From Quercus robur (taxonomy: Eukaryota > Streptophyta > Magnoliopsida > Fagales > Fagaceae), in the NCBI RefSeq assembly GCF_932294415.1, contig NC_065535.1, forward strand, positions 15,786,282 to 15,850,281: DNA of 64,000 nucleotides, read 5' to 3'. Positions 51,959 to 63,526 of this stretch are shown piece by piece; the first letter of the stretch is position 1, and each line of letters starts with the position of its first letter. A program made the translations under genes and the position numbers. The notes beneath the pieces were generated by a model that was not told the DNA's origin, ran no database searches, and saw only the letters and a list, made by a program, of their open reading frames with translations.

Positions 51959-54900
51959 TTAAATTGGGCTGCTGTTAATATATTTACGAAAGAATTTTTC
52001 CTCTTTACAGTACCTGCAAATCACATTATAAACCTCAATTAAGAGTTTTGGAAATCGACTTGAAAAATAACTGTCAAATCCCTCAGGGACTGGCCCCAAT
52101 AATTCCTTAATTTCTTGAGGAAGCTCCCTATAATGATTCAATTTGTTCCGTATGACACGTAGTAAGTCGCGAATGCTGTCAAACTTATATCGCCTGTAGT
52201 GACCAATGTTACTGAGAAATGTGGCTTCCATCTTTTCATCCCATTTCCCATTCAATGCCACTGCTGCAATGCTTTCTAATGCATTTAAGAGCTCAGATTC
52301 ATTCTCCCTGTCTTCCAATTCAACCCGATCACTGGCATCTCGAAGAAATGAGAGTCTCATCTCTGAATCCCAAAAGAAAGGATGATGCAATACATCAGTA
52401 GCCTTTGGCCTACAAAATAACGTGGCCAAGTCATCATTTAAGGACTGAAGATACATTTCAAATTCCAGTGAATACTTTTGGCATTTAGCAATGGGGAGTA
52501 ACTACTATGTAATCACCAATATTTGTGCTTGTAATACAGACCGAAAATCAATAAGCAGGCTCTTGCAGTACACTAAAAAATACAACCAGAGGATTGCACA
52601 CAATTATTGGTTCACCACCAAGATATTTTCTTCTGGTAAGATATGGTGTGTGTGTGAGAGAGTCAGAGAGCGCAAGACTTAAACAAAGGCCTGCTGATAT
52701 ACAAAGCTATAATGCTACACAGAATTTTCAAGTTGATGGCTAATAATAGAACCATTAGAACTTTCAAAATTGGAAATCCAGAGACAAAGCCTTACCTAAT
52801 ATCTGGGTTGGGATCCAGAAGATTAGAGAAAAGATCAACAGCTTCTGGTATATTCTCTACTAAGAACAGGTCCTTGCGATCATTCACAATATTCACATCA
52901 CGTTCAATACTGTCCCCATATGGGTGGTTACCCCCCGTGACACAGAAAAAGAGAACACAACCTAAACTGAACAAATCCACAGCACGTGTTTGTCGCCTAT
53001 GGAGAAGTTGTTCGGGTGCTTGCCAACCTGAGCTCCCACAACCTATGGTTAACAACATGGATAAATTAGACAGAAAATTCAGTAACAGTTAAAGCCTACA
53101 CTGTTGGTACATGCAAAGAACAAAGGGGAATCAAGGGGCTTGTTCCTGTTCTTAATCAAATGATACAATTCTAATCTAAAAGTGTGTCAAATATAAAATG
53201 CAATAAGAAATAGAAAGCTGATAGGTTGGATCATCAAAAACTTCAATTTTTTTTCTTAACTCTCCATTTGTCACCAATGCTCATCTAATAGTTGGCCTAA
53301 ACAACCATTTCATCCATGTGTGTGTTTCAACTTTCAAGTGCTATAAAACATGACCAATTGAACCAGTTAAAAGTACATACCAGTAGCATGCTGGCTGAAA
53401 GCAGACATGTCTCTGCTAAGACGTTTGCTAATACCCATATCTGAAATCTTTGCACACAAATATCTCTCCTTTATTATTAAAACATTTTGAGGCTTTAGGT
53501 CCCGGTGTATAATTCCAAGCTCATGCAAATGGGCAAGCCCAGAAACCACATCTCTGCATAAATGAGTATTCCGTCAAATTTCAAGATGTTTCACATGTAA
53601 TTTGTTATACTTTCATTTGATTAAGGAGAATTACATTTAAGTCAAAACGGAGGATGTCCAAGAAGAAAATCATATTTGGAAAAGGTAGTCTTGTGAAGCC
53701 GGACACAGCTAACACATAATGACCATCACCCACATGAACCACTTAATTAAAAGTCCAATTTTAAGCAAATCAATTTGTCACCTAATAATTAAATATGTCA
53801 AGACCTGTTATATGTTCTCTACAATCCCTTGTTGGTGTCACAGATTTTTATAGAATCAGAAAAGTCCACCAAAGTTGACATTCTTTTAAGAACTAATCCC
53901 TCTAACAACTTATGTTACAGTTCATCACTCTGGTATCAGATGTAGTTGGTAATTTTCCCTCCCATACACTGTAAAATTGGAGGGCAACAGTCATAAAATA
54001 TTATCAGTGTCATCTTCATTCCATAATTAACTTTAGTTGTTGTCAAAAGAGGTGCTGCTAGTAAGGAGCTGTGTTTTACTGTTTTCATCACCCTATTATC
54101 AGTATTCCAGAAAGCTTAGAGCACAATCCTACCTCACATGCTAGTCAGCTAAGCAATTTAGGGAAATCTGATAAATAATGTAACAAGAAGTCCGTTACAG
54201 CTACTTTCGTCAGGGACTTGTTGATGTTTGAATCTCATTAAATTTTATGAGATCCTAATTGATTTCATTACAGATGATATAAGAGATAATTCTTTCATTA
54301 AATTTTTCAATCCCACCCTAACAAACTGTATGTCATCATTGATAATAAAATGATGCAACATCAAGCATAAACATAGCTGTATAGAAATATTTAAAGAGAT
54401 GGCACCATCAAAATGAAAGATAGATAATGGAATATTGTTGAATGCATGGTTGTATATGAATTGGAAATAAGTTAATGGAGCAAGTTGATTCTAATTGAAT
54501 ATCATGTAAAAATTCAATGATATCACTATTTTCTTCTGAGGCTTATTTTTCACCATGGGTATAAAGGGACTTCAATAAATTATGTTAGAACCTTCAGATT
54601 GGTAGGACACCCTACCTTGCATGCCAACCATAGCAGAAAGACATGTACTACATGCAATTGCTAGTGAATTTAACCAATTAAAACACAATAATTTGGGAGA
54701 AGAAAAAATGGGAGGTATGGAAAGGTGTAATACTAACCTCATCAATTTTAGCAACTGGGGTGCTGGGTATCCATTCTCCTTCCACAATTTAACATTCTTG
54801 TTGTTTTCCTTTATTGACTGTAATTGAGCAGTATGCTCATCCAAGAAGTTCGAGAATTGATCCTTGGTAATTATTTCACTTTGAAAAGATTCAGAGCATA

Positions 54901-57042
54901 AGAAAATAAATTCATTTAAGTTACAAGTACAACGCTCCAAAGCAAGATAAACAAAATTTTGATCATCTTCCACCCCATACCAACGAACAATATTTGGATG
55001 CTGATCAGAAGCAATAAGATTCTGAATCTCTTTCAAAGCCACGTCATGATGGGTCTTCACAAGACGTTTAACGGCTACAGGACGACCATCATAAATTCCC
55101 TCAAGTACAATGGTACCATTGCTTCCCTTAGCAATTTCTTTGTTAAAAACAAGTAACTTACCAATACTACGTCCATCAACATGAACATCTACACGATCAA
55201 AAAGATATTTTAATTCATTTCCTTCAATGTGTGGAATTCCTTTAGTGTCTCCAACTTTATTCTCAGGCGAGATATCATCTGGCATTCTCTGATTATTGGA
55301 ACTTCTCTTATTGTTTCCCGATCTCCGAGTTTTCTTCTTTTTGGGAGTCCCAGCATGTATATTGAGCTCCTCTCTATGCCTATTCAACTTAAGCCATTCT
55401 CCAAATCTTAAATAGGGGTAAAAGATAATGCCCATAATGCACATAAGAGCTGAAAGAAAAGGGATAAAAGTCCTTATTTGGGAACCTTGCCTAACCAAGA
55501 CCCCAGGGCTCTCATCCTCAAAAGCCCCAGGGTTCTCGTCCTCAGAAGCGGGCAAAGCAAGCACTTGTCTGCCTTCATTTCTGGGAGGAGCCAGTTGTAA
55601 TAGGTCAGCAGCCCCTGAGGAAGACTTGCGTTCAGCAGCAGGCAGAGAGAGTGGGCTGCCTCCGGAAAGACCAGTTACTAATCTATTGAATGCAGGAAGA
55701 GATTCCAACCATATATGATCACGAATTCGGAGGACACTAGGCTTTGAAAGATAAAGCAATTGTGAGTCAACATCACCCCCGTACTCTAAACTAAACTCAT
55801 TCTCTGATTTGGGAGAAATCCCACCAAAAGAACTCTCTAGTTTTTGATTTTTAAAATGAGCATCAAATTCAGAAAAAGTCACATTCCACAAAACTTTTCT
55901 ATTGTCTGCTGAATAATGTTGGAGTAAATAGTCTGTCCTCATAATGTAAAGTGGCTGCTCAACTGTTTCCAAGTTCAAAGCACCAAACTCTACCAATTCC
56001 TCACCATCTTCATCCGATAAAACTGGGTTTTCTTCAGCACCTTGAGGTGCCGATCCGGAAGGATAACCATCCAACTTATAAGTATTAACTAATCTACCGG
56101 ACTTGGCATCAACAAGATAAACAGTGGTTTTCTTTGATCCTACCGTGACTCCTCCATCCTCTGAAATGTATGGAGCATTTTTCAAATAATCTCCAGCACT
56201 CATTCCAATTTTCTGGTGCAAAGAATTATTGTGAATCAATAACTCAACCATGCCGCAATAAACAAAAAAAAACCTTTCACATAAACAAGAAGCACTCTAA
56301 GCACTATGTGATGCGGACAATAAAGATTTCAAGGAGAAAAACAAGATTAAATAAGAAAAGATAAAAAAATATGCGTGTCTTGTTTTGATGTGGGACTTTC
56401 TTGACATAAAGGAATTATTGTAGTCAATAATATTCAAAGTGAGATTGAACAACTTATAAAGTCCCACTATGAAGTTCCACAAACAACACTAACATCAATA
56501 ATTGCAACATTTGAACAACTTATAAAACACATGATACATATAAAAAGGCGAGTTTGCGTACCACTTTCTTGAAGCTCTTTTTATGCAGATAAAGTGACCA
56601 ATCATCACCGCAATCTATATAGAAGTCATTATCACTATTACTCAGTTCAGAGCCATTGCTTTTATCTTTGTCATTGTTAAGAACCGCCCGATACGACGAG
56701 TAAATGGGCTGTCCAGACGCAAAAGACCACAGAATTTTCCTTGATCCAGTGTCCACTAAATATATTCTTCCATCCAAATCCGCCACTACCACTAGCTCAC
56801 TCTCACTTAAACCAAACACAAACATAGAATCAGAAACCTCGTACACACATTTCCGAAACCTTAAAAATCCTATTACATAAATACAAGAAAATTAAGGGTA
56901 CTTACATAGTGGGAGAGTGCAAAGCTCTGAGATTTCGAGTGGAGAGGGAGGTCTCTGTGATTGCTGAGTCCGAGAGACAGCCAATCAAAGAAGAAGATAT
57001 CACTGTCAATAGAAGAACAAAGATCAAAACCTTGAGTCCCAT
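51959..57042 (-). CDS. IRE1: IRE1 ER stress sensor kinase/endoribonuclease
   Basis: Six exons (57042-56906, 56859-56562, 56212-54738, 53553-53381, 53042-52796, 52409-51959) encode 926 aa. IRE1 sits in the ER membrane, senses unfolded protein and splices bZIP60-type mRNA in the cytosol. Signal peptide 1-21 (MGLKVLIFVLLLTVISSS), luminal beta-propeller-like domain (DGRIYLVDTG), a transmembrane helix at about 393-413, a basic linker, then the kinase: AKGSNGTIVLEG glycine loop, K527 in AVKR, HRDLKPQN with D655, and DMG (D675) replacing DFG as is usual in IRE1. The RNase KEN domain keeps Y851, N865 and H869, matching human Y892, N906 and H910 in spacing. Both activities should therefore be intact. 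The start is the first ATG of the leader. Length slightly exceeds Arabidopsis IRE1A/B as I recall them. Confidence 0.94.
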
Positions 57043-58711
57043 CCTTCAGATTCGACCACGAAATTGAATCTGTATGCCACGCCAAAATTTGAAATTTTTT
57101 GGTTTTTCAAAATGGGATTTGGGGGTTTCGAAATGGGTCGAAATGAATTCAGGGTTTAGATTTGGGAGATTCGATCAAACGGGAAAGTGTAATATGATTG
57201 AGGCTTTTTTGGGGGTTCAATTTTTAGGGTTTTGTTTGAAATTGGGAGAGGATTGAATTTTTTGCAGTTTTGGGCCGTTACGGCAACTCGTAGAGGCGTG
57301 GCTGCGCGCGTGGTTTCATGATATGGTGGGAAAATTATTATTAAATTAGAATTGCGGTGGATCCAAATTATTTTAATAATAGGGTAAAACTATTTTAGTT
57401 TATTTTAGTCAAATATTGCTACATTTAAAGAACTTTTATTTATGGTTTCAAAAAAAAAAAAAAAACTTTTATTTATAATCTTCTAAACTTTAATAAGTAC
57501 AATAAATATAAATATGTTCCAAAAAAAAAAAAAAAAAAAATTTAGCGTCTTCCATCCACATTACATTATGCTTTAATGATAATCTTTAATTAGAACACAA
57601 TTGAATGTATTTTTTTAATTCCATATTCAAAAAACCAACAAATAAAAATATCATTAGTTTAAATCTCCCATATTTCTTCAAGCATTATGATTGGTAAAGA
57701 AGTTTGAGTAATGTTGTTTGTAGTTTTTGGAAATACGCATGGGTGAAAAAGTGTGTAGAAATGTGTGTAATATTATTTAAAAACTGAAAAAGAGTTGTTT
57801 AACAACTCTACTAAACGGGGCTAAATTTCTTGTATTTAGTTATTCTTTTAAGAAATATAATGAATTTAATATTTAGAATCTCAAATCTCAATATTGACAA
57901 ACAATTGAAAATCAAACCAAATACTTTTATATATACACTAACCTCATCACACGCGCTTTGCACGTGCGATGAGATTTTTTTTTTTTTTTTTTTTTAGTTT
58001 AATATAATTTTTCAATTTGAATTTATTTATTGTTAGTAAGGTTACACATGAAATGATTTTTATAAAACTAAAATTCAGGATTTGATACGGAGTAAATTGT
58101 TAGGATTAGTGTGTGCTAGTTTTTAAGAAAAAAAAAGAGAGTATAAAACGTACGTGACATATTTTAGATAGAAAGTGTGCTAATTTTTAGGAAAAAAGTT
58201 TCTCCAGTAGTTTTTATTTATTTATTTATTTTTATTTTTATTTTTATTTTTATAATTTTGTTGAATTACAATTTTAACCCTATTTTTATTTTTTAAAAAT
58301 AAAGATTATCTAATTAGATTAAGGGTATTTTTGATATTTTTTTTAAAGCCATAATTAATTTTATGAATCCTCTTAATATATGGAGATAAAAATTTTATAT
58401 AGTATACATCTATAAATCAAACTCATTCCTTGTAAGTAAATAGAAAACAGTAATTAAAAATTATCATTCACAAGAATACTTTGCATAATGCTCGAATCTT
58501 TTAGACTCTTTTTGGTTTGATAAATAGAAATGCATGCCATGCCAAAGATCCAAAAATTCAGTAATCAATCTTTCCTAAAATGAAATTATATGAGGTTGGG
58601 GATGGCCACTAGTCACTCATTTTTTATTCTACAAAAATAAGAGTTTTATGCACTTGATTACTATGAATTGTTAGAATTTTGGAGAAATTATTCAATACAC
58701 ATAGTTCATTA

Positions 58712-58713
<2 letters not shown>
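57043..58713. other. IRE1 leader, promoter and AT-rich intergenic
   Basis: Next to 57042 lies a leader without any earlier ATG, up to about 57300, where a GCGCGCGTGG word marks the GC-richer promoter. Beyond that is AT-rich DNA with A/T runs and no supported gene. Confidence 0.5.

Positions 58714-58793
<80 letters not shown>
58714..58793 (+). repeat. (CT)40 microsatellite
   Basis: Eighty bases of uninterrupted CT dinucleotide. Likely length-variable. Confidence 0.95.
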
Positions 58794-58798
<5 letters not shown>

Positions 58799-59594
58799 TA
58801 TAAGTCACATGTGTGAGACTTAAAAGTGCAGCCCACCTTTATGTGAGAAGAATTAAAAAAATTTCAACGAATTTTGAGATTTTTTGTTGTTTTCATGTTA
58901 TCTTTATTGTAATCATAATTGAGTTCAATTGAGGAAATAAGAATTTTGTTACTCCCCTCTCTCAATTTGTTAGCCCTCTATTCCATTTTGGAATGTTCCA
59001 AAATGAAGTCCTCTTTCTAAAATTAATAAATAAAATTTCTATCTTATCCTTTACTTTATTTAAAAAGTCAAAGCCATTCTTTTTCTATAATTTAAATTAA
59101 TGAGAGTAGTTCCAAAAACTTATACACTTTTATACAACAAACAATATAATAAATGATATTCTCTTGAAAAGTTGAGTTTTTGAAACAAGACAAACAAATA
59201 GGGATGAAGGGAGTATTATTTTTATTTTTATTTTTCTACTATGGTAATGGCCAAAAGTTTTGAGGTTTTTTGTCATTTTAGTGTTAGTTCTGTTTGATTT
59301 TGATAATTGGGTTTAATTGAGATTATTAGAATTTGAGATTTCTATATTGTGGAAAAAAGTTAAATTTTAAATTAATTGAAATTATATTATCATAACTCAA
59401 AAGTACCACAAAAGTTTTGTTTTGTTTTTTTTGTTTTATGTATCTACTAATTTTGAAGGGTATAAAAGTGAAATTCCTTCTAACCTTTTATCAAAAAAGG
59501 AAAAAGAAGACCTAGCTCCCAAGATGAACATTTTTTTACTATGGAGTTTTAATAATTATTTTCTAGGAGGAAATTAGTCTTAGAGGGAGTCAAG
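58794..59594. other. AT-rich intergenic
   Basis: No gene is supported. Confidence 0.4.
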
Positions 59595-59961
59595 GTAAAT
59601 TGCAAATTACACCCCTAAACTTTGAGAGTGTTTAGATTTTATACCATAGAATTTTAGAATTTGGATTATACTCCCTAAAGTTTGGGGGTGTGAGTGTTTG
59701 GATTTTACACCATAAAATTTTAGAATTTGGATTTTACTCCTTAAAATTTTGGGGGTGTTTGGATATTACACTATAACATTTCAGAATTTTAGTTGTAAAA
59801 TTCAAATACTCTCAAATTTTAGGGAGTAAAATCCAAATTCTAAAATGTTAAGGTGCGAAATCCAAACACCCCACACTTCATGAGATAAAATCTAAATTTT
59901 GAAACTTTAGGGTATAAGATCTAAATACTTCCAAATTTAAGGGGTTTAATTTGCAACTTAC
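59595..59961. repeat. long fold-back (MITE-like), 367 bp
   Basis: The ends GTAAATTGCAAATTACACCC and the inverted form (TAATTTGCAACTTAC) open two arms of about 183 bases that pair along their whole length, meeting near 59778 with almost no loop. Each arm also contains a tandem unit of about 65 bases (TTTGGATTTTACACC, AAATTTTAGAATTTGG, ACTCCCTAAA). No target duplication was found. Confidence 0.8.
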
Positions 59962-60807
59962 AAAAAAGAAAAAGCGAGTTGTATTATACCACTGCCTCCG
60001 CCTCCTCCTACTCCTTGTTGATCGAGGAAAAGGATAACACCGTGTGGTTTATTTTCAGGTTTCAATTTCCAACGGCATTATTTGCAAAACCACAAAGCTG
60101 GCCTTTTCAGTTTTCACCTTGTTTCTTTTTATCAATCCTAACCCACGTACGCTCTCTCTCGCATATAAAGATTTGGTTCTGTTAACACTTTGATCATGGA
60201 GTACTTCAACAGCTTTCCCATTCAAGAACACAAGTACTGCCACCACTGGGGAACATTATCCATATCTCCTCTTAATTCTACGACATATAACAAGCTACCT
60301 TCTGATGAGAGTTTCTTTAACAATCTTTTAAACAAATAGTATCATTCGGTATCAGTTGGAATATTCCAAAATCTTAGAAACCCAACTAACAATCAGAAAA
60401 TCACGCAGAGAGAAAAGTTGGGGTTGAGAATTGAAAATATCGTTCAATTCTATTTTCAATTTGTTGCATCAACTAATAAATTTATATTTTAATCTAACGA
60501 ATAAAAACAGAATTTTGATTGAAAAATAATTGTTTCATGATAAGAATAGCTAGCTAGGTTTATCATTTTATTTTGGGTGAGTAATTAGAAATAATTAATT
60601 AAGTTACTAATAAGTGCAGTAATTTCTTTGTGTCAAGGTACTATAATTTGTCTTTCTCAAAAAAAGCAATCAAGTGGGTTTGTCCCACATTGCCCAAGTG
60701 TGTGTCTCCCAATGGGTTTAAAGCCTTCACACAACATTCAAGAGTTACCGGCTTTTGTATGTTATGAGTTGTGTGATATTAAACCTGGGTTCCCACTCCC
60801 CCCCGTG
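59962..60807. other. intergenic with a small TATA-led reading frame
   Basis: Apart from the small frame at 60196-60339, no gene is seen. A TGGGTTTGTCCCACATTGCC segment near 60675 looks like a dispersed repeat. Confidence 0.4.
60196..60339 (+). CDS. small reading frame, 47 aa, unknown
   Basis: An ATG at 60196 opens a 47-residue frame (starts MEYFNSFPIQEHKYCHHW, ends FFNNLLNK) that stops at TAG 60337-60339. A TATAAA box lies at 60163-60168, about 30 bases before the ATG, preceded by a CTCTCTC pyrimidine patch as in plant core promoters. I recognise no family. It could be the first exon or a truncated start of a lost gene, for instance of an acidic transcription factor, or chance. Confidence 0.25.
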   Translation: MEYFNSFPIQEHKYCHHWGTLSISPLNSTTYNKLPSDESFFNNLLNK

Positions 60808-61414
60808 CAAGGACGGACCTAAGTGTAGGGGCCTAAGGGGGCCCGGGCCCCCTTGGGCACAAAAAAAAATTTTTAGTATGTAAAATTTTCAAAAAAAGGC
60901 TTGCGCCCCCTTGGTTTTTAGCTCGGGCCCCAGTTAGTAAGACTCCAAAAGAGATAGAGAAAGTGAGAGACCCATCACGCCATGACGCCGCTGCCCATGC
61001 CCATGCCCATGCGAGAGAGACCCATCTTGCTACCCAGTACCTACGCCGCCATTAGCTGTCGCATACCCAAATTGGAGACCCATCTTGCTGCCACCACGGT
61101 TGCTCGATCTGCACTACCCAGCCCAGCTTCGTTGCTCCATTGCTCCAACCTTCACAGTTCACAGGTATTTAATCTATCATTTCCTTCAAAACCTAATATA
61201 ATGTTTCTGAATCTCAGATTCTAAAAAATCTATGCTTGTGGACTTGTGGTGTTTGTGTTTTTACTGATGAGTGATGAACTGATGTTGGTGATTCCGTGAT
61301 TGTGAATCTAAAAATTTATTCTGCCCGTGGTGATTTTTTTTTTTATATTTTTTTTTGGCTTTGTGACTTTGTGTTTGTGACTCTCTGTGACTCTGTGTTT
61401 GTGACTCTCTCTCT

Positions 61415-61495
<81 letters not shown>
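61415..61495 (+). repeat. (TA)n(GA)n microsatellite
   Basis: About 20 bases of TA followed by about 60 bases of GA, inside the hAT-like element. Confidence 0.93.
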
Positions 61496-61501
<6 letters not shown>

Positions 61502-62095
61502 AAGATTAGAGAATATATTAGTGTAGTGTTTGTCTGTTAGTTCTTTGTTGACTGGTAGTTGGGCAACAATAAAGACAAGTGACAGAAAGAAAAAGAAGTT
61601 AACAAAAGAAAAAAAAAGTAAAGTTAAGAAAAGTTTTTGCTAGTAGTGCAAAATAAATTTATAGTGCCTGCAGTGGGATTGGGTTAGTGTCTGAAATAAG
61701 GAGAGTACAAGACAAAGACAAAGATAAATAAAGGTAAAGACCAAAGACAAAAGAAAAAAACAAATCATATAATATAGAAAATTGTCACACATCACAAATT
61801 TAAGAAAATAACAGTGATTCACTTGCGCCTATTGTTAACTCATAATGCTAAATTAAATAAATTATAAATTGAAAAGAAGTGAGAAATACTAAATTTATAA
61901 TTAAATGCATCATTTATATTACCTAGATTCTAGTATTTGTCTTTAGTTAGTAACAACAACCGTTGGTGAGATAATATATATAATTCTTATTTTATTTGTA
62001 GATCATGAAAAAATCAACTACAATGTTTGATTTTTTCAAAAGAAAATATTCAAATTTTTCTGAAGTCAACATGGGATTGCCAACTACTAATTTTG

Positions 62096-62237
62096 CTATT
62101 CCAATTCCAAAAAAATATGGATGTTCCAATTCTAGAAAATATTCATTCCCCAATTTCGAAAAATATCGATGTTCCAATCCCAAGAAATATTCAATCCCCA
62201 ATTCCAAAAAATGCCGATATCCCAATTCTAGAAAATA
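62096..62237 (+). repeat. 24-base-type coding minisatellite
   Basis: Variants of TTCCAATTCCAAAAAAATAT repeat about every 21-24 bases, six times, giving protein units like PNSKKY. It sits in the leader reading frame of the hAT-like element. Confidence 0.7.
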
Positions 62238-62419
62238 ACCATATCTCTTAAACACAATTTCAAAAAGTTGATCTTGATATATTAAAAAACAATGATTTTT
62301 GGGTATTTGTCTTGGTTGATAGTTTATTAATACTATATGGATGTGTATTTGAAATTTTTTTTTTCGCTTATCTCCGACCCCCCCCCCCCCCCTAACTTGA
62401 AATCCTAGGTCCATCCCTG

Positions 62420-62724
62420 CCTCTGTGTGTGTGTTTCAATCCTGTGTCTTTCTAAAAAAAAAAAGGTACTATAATTTGTCAGATGTCTCTAATAGAGTCA
62501 ATCTTGTCCTACATATAGACATCAAATTCTCTGATTTTGGTTAGTATCTAATCTATCTCTGAACTCCTTAAACAACAATAAGTCTAATTATATATATAAA
62601 TATATATATATATATAAATTATACTTTTTCTTGTGTTTCATAGTGACCTTGAAAATGAGTTAGAAAATGTATTCTGGGGTTTGGAATGCACAAAAAAAAT
62701 TAATAACATTTCTTATATAGTTCA
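62420..62724. other. AT-rich intergenic
   Basis: No gene; an AT run lies at 62589-62616. Confidence 0.4.
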
Positions 62725-63526
62725 TGTAAGGGCACAATTTGGTTCCCAAGCCCAAAAGGTAACTGGATCTGGGCCTAAAGAGCTCAATACAATGAGTTTG
62801 TAGAGAGTGAGTTAGAAAACTAAGCTCTAATGAGTTGGATAACAATTATGGTGAATCTAGATGACAATCAAGTAAAGGTAGACTGGTTTTATCCAAAGAA
62901 AATCGTCCTCGGTACAATCTGAGGAGATTAGTTCTTGTATATATCTCTTTTGAATTTGGTTACAAGTCCTGTTCTTGTTCCTACAGTATTTTTTTTCTTA
63001 ATTCCCGATCCCCTTCCCTAAGGGTCTCCTTTCTATTTTATACTATATTCTTTCTTTCATCTCCACCCTCCACGTGTAGATTAGGTCGCTGGTGTTTATC
63101 TTTGTCCCATCAGCACCTTCTAGAAGTCTTTGCAAGTAGCTGTAAGGTTGAAAATTAATGTTCAAGTATCACTTCCACATTAATACTGCCAGAGAGTTAG
63201 CTATAGAGCATTTAATGCGGTGGTGGTATCTTTCTCTTAGAAATTTCATAACTTCCTTTTATCCTGCGCCTTCATGATGTGTATTCTTATCAATAGGATA
63301 TCTCGAAACGTTACTCTGGATGGTAGACCACACCTTTTGACTTCTGCTTTACTTAGCCAAGGAGGCATTCCTTCTTGGCCCACCTTCCCCAACCTTCTCA
63401 ATCATAGCTTGCTCGTGGAGTTTTGATTCTTACATCTTCACTATCGTTTATCTGTCCTTGGACTACTAAGCGTCCTCGGACAAGGCTTACGACCCAATAT
63501 ATACTCTTGGGCCCTTTATCCCTACA
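62725..63526. mobile_element. LTR, left end of an element leaving the window
   Basis: An 802-bp LTR begins TGTAAGGGCAC and ends ATCCCTACA, followed by ATAGCCCCTTAAAAT, just as the LTR at 27933-28615 is followed by ATAGCCCCTCAAAAT. It also carries CCTCGG words and the ATTTAATGCGGTGG block seen in the other LTRs. The interior (63527-64000) continues past the window; no coding domain is visible in this part. The related follow-on sequence suggests the same superfamily. Confidence 0.55.

Larger units (their letters stand above)
60808..62419 (+). mobile_element. hAT-like DNA transposon derivative with zinc-finger leader exon
   Basis: The element begins CAAGGACGGACCTAAG and ends CCTAGGTCCATCCCTG, imperfect inverted ends. 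Eight-base flanks CCCCCGTG and CCTCTGTG agree at six positions. A GC-rich 5' stretch (60965-61165) resembles a leader. An acceptor TTATTTGTAG at 61992-62001 precedes ATG 62005, opening MKKSTTMFDFFKRKYSNFSE, like the start of the TTF-zinc-finger/DUF4371 hAT transposases. The frame then runs into a 24-base minisatellite and stops at TAA 62236-62238; the zinc finger, RNase H-like core and dimerisation domain are absent. This is an internally deleted copy. Confidence 0.6.

Noticed and set aside
56873-57085. 70-residue frame starting before IRE1 exon 1
   Set aside because: Wrong frame. The frame from 57042 gives a proper signal peptide and joins exon 2 at canonical splice sites.
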